This document shows positions 12,246 to 15,186 of a stretch of 15,186 bases of DNA, one piece after another. A program made the translations under genes and the position numbers. Numbering within the stretch: the stretch's first letter is position 1; every line of letters starts with the position of its first letter. Location of the stretch: positions 1 to 15,186 of the forward strand of contig CALCRR010000363.1 of assembly GCA_937894495.1 (NCBI GenBank), written 5' to 3'. The DNA is from an uncultured Ruminococcus sp. Lineage in GTDB: Bacteria > Bacillota > Clostridia > Oscillospirales > Ruminococcaceae. A model generated the notes under the pieces. It was not told the DNA's origin. It saw only the letters and a list, made by a program, of their open reading frames with translations, and did no database searches.

Positions 12246-13319
12246 TTGGTAATGAAGAAGAATAAAATTCTTATTATTCTTAACGATTTGAAAAATGGTG
12301 GTGTAGAGCGCGTTTTATCTGTATTAGCCAATTATTTTGCTGATAGAGGATATGCAGTAAATATTCTTGCAATTGCTTCTGATCAGATAAGTTACCCGCT
12401 GTCACCAAAGGTTAAATATGAATATGTACCGATCATTGGAATCTACAAAAGAGTTAGCATTTTCAAGGAATTTGATGTTATGAATAGGATTGCAAGAGAG
12501 ATTAAGAGAATCAATCCTGAATATGTCATTGGTTTTGATGATTCTATAATTATCAGGAGTATTCCTGCCGCATGGTTACAGAAAAGAAAAATTGTGGTTT
12601 CTGAACGCATTGATCCTTCAATCTATGGATTGCCTATGAGGATTATACGTCAAGTCGCATATGATATGGCAGATGCTGTTGTTTTCCAAACACCTGATGC
12701 AAAAAAGTTTTTCCCTAAAAGAACACAGAAAAAAAGCGTTGTCATTCCTAATCCATTAAGCCAAGAACTGCCTATTAGAAAAAATGTGACTAATAAAGAT
12801 ATTCTTATGGCTTGTAGACTTCGTTCTCAAAAAAATGTTCACATGGCAATTAAGGCATTTTCAAAATTTTATAAAACACATAAAGATTATCGTCTTGTTG
12901 TATATGGAGAAGGAGAACAACTTGATGAATTGAAAACGTTGGCTAAGAAACTTAATGTTTCAAATAATGTCATTTTTCCTGGTCATGTTGATGATATACA
13001 TGAAAGAATGGCTGAATGTGCTATTTATTTATCTACATCTGATTATGAAGGCTTATCTAACTCTATGATTGAAGCATTAGCCATCGGAGTTCCAAGCATT
13101 TGTACAGATTGTCCAGTTGGCGGTGCGAGAATGATGATTAAGAATAATGTCAACGGATTGTTAGTACCCATTGGTGATGTTAATGCTTGCGCAGAGGCGA
13201 TGAGTAAAATAGCAGATAATCCCACTTTTGCGCATAAAATTGGAAATAACGCAAAGCAGATAAACAGTAAGTTAGCCGTATCTGTAATATGCCCCAAATG
13301 GGAAAAATTATTGAAGTGA
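12246..13319 (+). CDS. GT4-family glycosyltransferase (GT-B fold)
   Basis: AGGAG at 12234-12238 best suits TTG 12246; ATG 12252 is the alternative (13-base spacing), and the two differ by two residues. The 357-residue product has the two GT-B halves. LNDLKNGGVERVLSVL is the Gly-rich acceptor-side loop. In the second half come MACRLRSQKNVHMAIKAF, VVYGEGEQ and the donor motif EGLSNSMIEALAIGVP, with the EX7E pair at Glu268 and Glu276. Such enzymes add one sugar from a nucleotide sugar to a lipid-linked glycan on the inner face of the membrane. The gene is more AT-rich than the preceding cassette genes. It is complete and is the last intact gene before the right junction; no polymerase, flippase or ligase is in the window. 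Confidence 0.85.
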   Translation: MVMKKNKILIILNDLKNGGVERVLSVLANYFADRGYAVNILAIASDQISYPLSPKVKYEYVPIIGIYKRVSIFKEFDVMNRIAREIKRINPEYVIGFDDSIIIRSIPAAWLQKRKIVVSERIDPSIYGLPMRIIRQVAYDMADAVVFQTPDAKKFFPKRTQKKSVVIPNPLSQELPIRKNVTNKDILMACRLRSQKNVHMAIKAFSKFYKTHKDYRLVVYGEGEQLDELKTLAKKLNVSNNVIFPGHVDDIHERMAECAIYLSTSDYEGLSNSMIEALAIGVPSICTDCPVGGARMMIKNNVNGLLVPIGDVNACAEAMSKIADNPTFAHKIGNNAKQINSKLAVSVICPKWEKLLK

Positions 13320-15173
13320 TTGTATCAAGGATGTATAGGAGCAATTTGTATACTCGCTCCGCCGAAATATATTCTATCAATCTTTTCATATCAGAAAGAC
13401 TTGGAAAAATACGAAACAAGGGTTCGCTCTGCCAAAAGCAAGGCTACACAGGACGCTGCCGAGAAAATACTTGAAGCCCTCCGCCGTGCTCTTGACAAGG
13501 CTGAAAATCTTGATATTCTGTTCGACAAGCACATGGAGGATAGGACAGGGAAATACATCGTTTTCTGTGCCAATCTTGAACATATGCAGGAGATGATTGA
13601 AAAATCCAAGGAGTGGTTTGAGAAGGTAGATAAGAAGCCGCATATCTACTCGGTGTACTCTGATGACCCGACGGCAAGTAGGTCTTTTGCAGAGTTCAAA
13701 GCAGATAATGACCCTAAACATTTGAAACTACTGTATTATATTGATGCACTAAACGAGGGCGTTCATGTTCCCGATGTTTCGGGAGTTATTCTTCTGCGTC
13801 CGACTATCTCTCCTATCATTTACAAGCAGCAGATCGGGCGAGCATTGTCCGCTTCAAAGTCGAAAAATCCTGTCATTTTTGATATCGTTAACAACATCGA
13901 GAACCTCTACAGCATTGACGCTATCGAGGAGGAAATGCAGGTCGCTATCCAGTATTATCGCTCACATGGCGGCGAGGGATTTGTTGTCAATGAGACCTTT
14001 GAACTTGTTGACAAGGTGGCTGACTGCAAATCGCTGTTTGACGAGCTGGAGGGAACGCTGTCTGCAAGCTGGGACATCATGTTTGAGCAGGCAAAGAAAT
14101 ACTATGATGAAAACGGAAACCTCGATGTACCCAAGCGCTATTTTACGCCCGAAGGTTATTCTCTCGGGTTGTGGGTACAGACACAACGCCGGGTGTATAA
14201 AGGCGATGTGGCAGGCAACCTCACGCAGGTGCAGATCGACAGGCTGAACAGCATCGGTATGCGCTGGGAGTCTGCAAGCGATGTGGCTTGGGAAAAATTC
14301 TTTGCCTCGGCGCAGGCTTACTTTGACGAGCATGGTGACCTGAATCCACAGGCGCAGTATGTTGACAGGAACGGTGTTGCTCTCGGCTCGTGGCTGGCAA
14401 GGCTTCGGGTCTATCGCAACAGTGGCATTAAAAACCGCTACATGACCGAGGAACGCATTGCTGCGCTCGATAAGATCGGCATGATTTGGAGCGTTCCCGA
14501 CTATATCTGGGAGGAAAACTATGCGGCGGCGGTGCGCTATCATCGTGAGCACGGCAGCTTGAATGTGCCTGCAAAGTATGTTGATGCCGAGGGTATCAAA
14601 CTGGGTCAGTGGATCCAAGGACTCCGCAGCAATCGGAATGGTACCGCAAAGACTGTCAAGCCGCTCACAGACGAGCAGATAGCTCGGCTTGACAAGATTG
14701 GCATGATCTGGGGCAGCAAGTACGATATACAGTGGAACGAGGCTTTCACAGCTTTGTGCGACTATCATAAACGCTTCGGCAGTTTTGATATTCCCGCATC
14801 GTACAAGACGAGTACGGGGATAGCGCTCGGCAAGTGGATTCGCCGTCAGCGTGACTTTTACGAACAGGGTAAGCTGTCTGATGAACGTATAGAGAAGCTC
14901 AGAGGTATTGGATTCAAGCTCGAAAAGGCTGACCCTTGGGAAGAAAAGTATCTGCTTGCGAAGGCTTACTATGATGAGCACGGAAATCTCAGAATGCCCG
15001 GAGATACGGTCATCAATGGTGTTTGGTTGTGGAAATGGCTGAATGAGCAGAAAAATATCGGAAAGGGCAAGAGGAAGAACAAGGTGCTTACTCCGCCGCA
15101 AAGAAGTAAACTATGTAAGCCCCGAGGAACTTCACCAGAAGCTCCATCACCACGGCCGCGACCGTTCCGATGA
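13320..15173 (+). pseudogene. Helicase fragment: second RecA domain plus five helicase-associated repeats
   Basis: The frame opens at the glycosyltransferase stop, but family-like sequence starts only at APPKYILSIFSYQKDLEKYE (from about 13356). The first RecA domain, with Walker A and the DEAD/DEAH box, is missing. What remains is a long helical region and the second RecA domain with KYIVFCAN (from 78), LNEGVHVPDVSGVILLRPT (motif V region) and QQIGRAL (170-176, motif VI). Five helicase-associated repeats of about 70 residues follow (from about 250). Each has a 'W..........Y...HG.L.VP' half, a 'G..LG.W' centre and an 'L....I..LD.IGM.W' end. The fifth stops at KVLTPPQRSKL and runs into unrelated sequence, so the 3' end is cut too. 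Without Walker A it cannot be an active ATPase. Intact relatives, recalled without a search, are long proteins common in clostridial mobile elements. Confidence 0.75.
14067..15113 (+). repeat. Five tandem helicase-associated domain repeats (protein level)
   Basis: Units of about 210-220 bases begin near 14067, 14275, 14497, 14713 and 14926, the last incomplete. Shared features are the YDENGNLDVP / FDEHGDLNPQ / HREHGSLNVP / HKRFGSFDIP / YDEHGNLRMP segment, then YSLGLW / VALGSW / IKLGQW / IALGKW / VWLWKW. The DNA copies have diverged, so this is an old protein repeat, not a recent duplication. Confidence 0.8.
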
Positions 15174-15186
15174 TCAGCGGCAACAG
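15088..15186 (-). CDS. Possible C-terminal end of a membrane protein, running off the window
   Basis: On the minus strand the last 99 bases read as an uninterrupted frame of 32 residues ending at TAA (plus 15088-15090). It starts LLPLIIGTVAAVVMELLVKF and ends with a second hydrophobic piece, GAYIVYFFAAE. The composition is that of a transmembrane helix and the third codon positions are strongly GC-rich, as in a real gene of the same style as the endolysin. It overlaps the cut end of the helicase gene, which supports a junction near 15113. The fragment is short, and the plus strand also has an open frame here (VSPEELHQKLHHHGRDRS), so the call is tentative. A small phage membrane protein such as a holin is one option. 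Confidence 0.35.
   Translation of the reverse strand: MLPLIIGTVAAVVMELLVKFLGAYIVYFFAAE

Noticed and set aside
7245..13360. Search for transposon ends or target-site duplication at the cassette edges
   Set aside because: No matching inverted or direct repeats were found by eye near 7245-7266 and 13320-13360, so no transposon is claimed.
13962..15101. A 379-codon open frame on the minus strand
   Set aside because: It lies wholly opposite the helicase-associated repeats, has no ribosome site or recognisable domain, and is explained by the codon bias of the plus-strand gene.
14067..15113. Helicase-associated repeats as DNA repeats or a transposon
   Set aside because: Similarity is at the protein level with diverged DNA, which is normal for this domain family.

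Overview
The window looks like accessory DNA from a low-GC Gram-positive gut or rumen anaerobe, most likely Ruminococcus or a close relative in the Oscillospiraceae/Clostridia. This is inferred from three things: AGGAGG-type ribosome sites with near-consensus sigma-A promoters, an AT-rich background, and a gene mix typical of that group (RemA-like, SLOG, Cro/C1-type HTH and helicase-associated-repeat proteins). No rRNA, tRNA, CRISPR array, transposase or integrase was seen.

Region 1 (1-619) is the tail of a prophage-like lysis module. It holds the C-terminal part of a cell-wall hydrolase ending in an SH3 domain, followed with a 1-base overlap by a free-standing SH3-like protein. Region 2 (714-2777) has two small unknown genes on the minus strand and a divergent HTH protein. 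Both face a control region with consensus promoters that share a 10-base -35 block; an inverted repeat lies at the HTH gene's start site.

Region 3 (2861-7263) is a patchwork of small modules. It contains an orphan Phd/YefM-type antitoxin, a RemA/DUF370-like protein with an acidic tail plus the relic of a second copy of that tail, and two tandem divergent paralogs of unknown function. An RHH regulator sits beside three copies of a palindrome placed in two face-to-face consensus promoters. An unknown TTG-start gene, a SLOG protein, a small Cro/C1-type regulator behind a perfect 10+10 base inverted repeat, and a 5'-truncated HTH gene complete it.

Region 4 (about 7250-13319) is a plus-strand surface-glycan cassette. 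It starts inside a decayed initiating sugar transferase. It continues with a NeuD/PglD-type acyltransferase, an ANL acyl-activating enzyme, an acyl carrier protein, a DRE-TIM (HMGL-like) aldolase, a Gfo/Idh/MocA oxidoreductase and a GT4 glycosyltransferase. The middle genes plausibly build an unusual acyl group, load it on the carrier protein and transfer it to a sugar. Both cassette edges are broken genes.

Region 5 (13320-15186) is the C-terminal part of a large helicase: the second RecA domain plus five helicase-associated repeats. It lacks its first ATPase domain and its last repeat is cut short. At the edge lies the possible end of a minus-strand membrane protein. The junctions near 7255, 13350 and 15113 mark this as a recombination-prone, modular locus, or possibly partly an assembly artefact.
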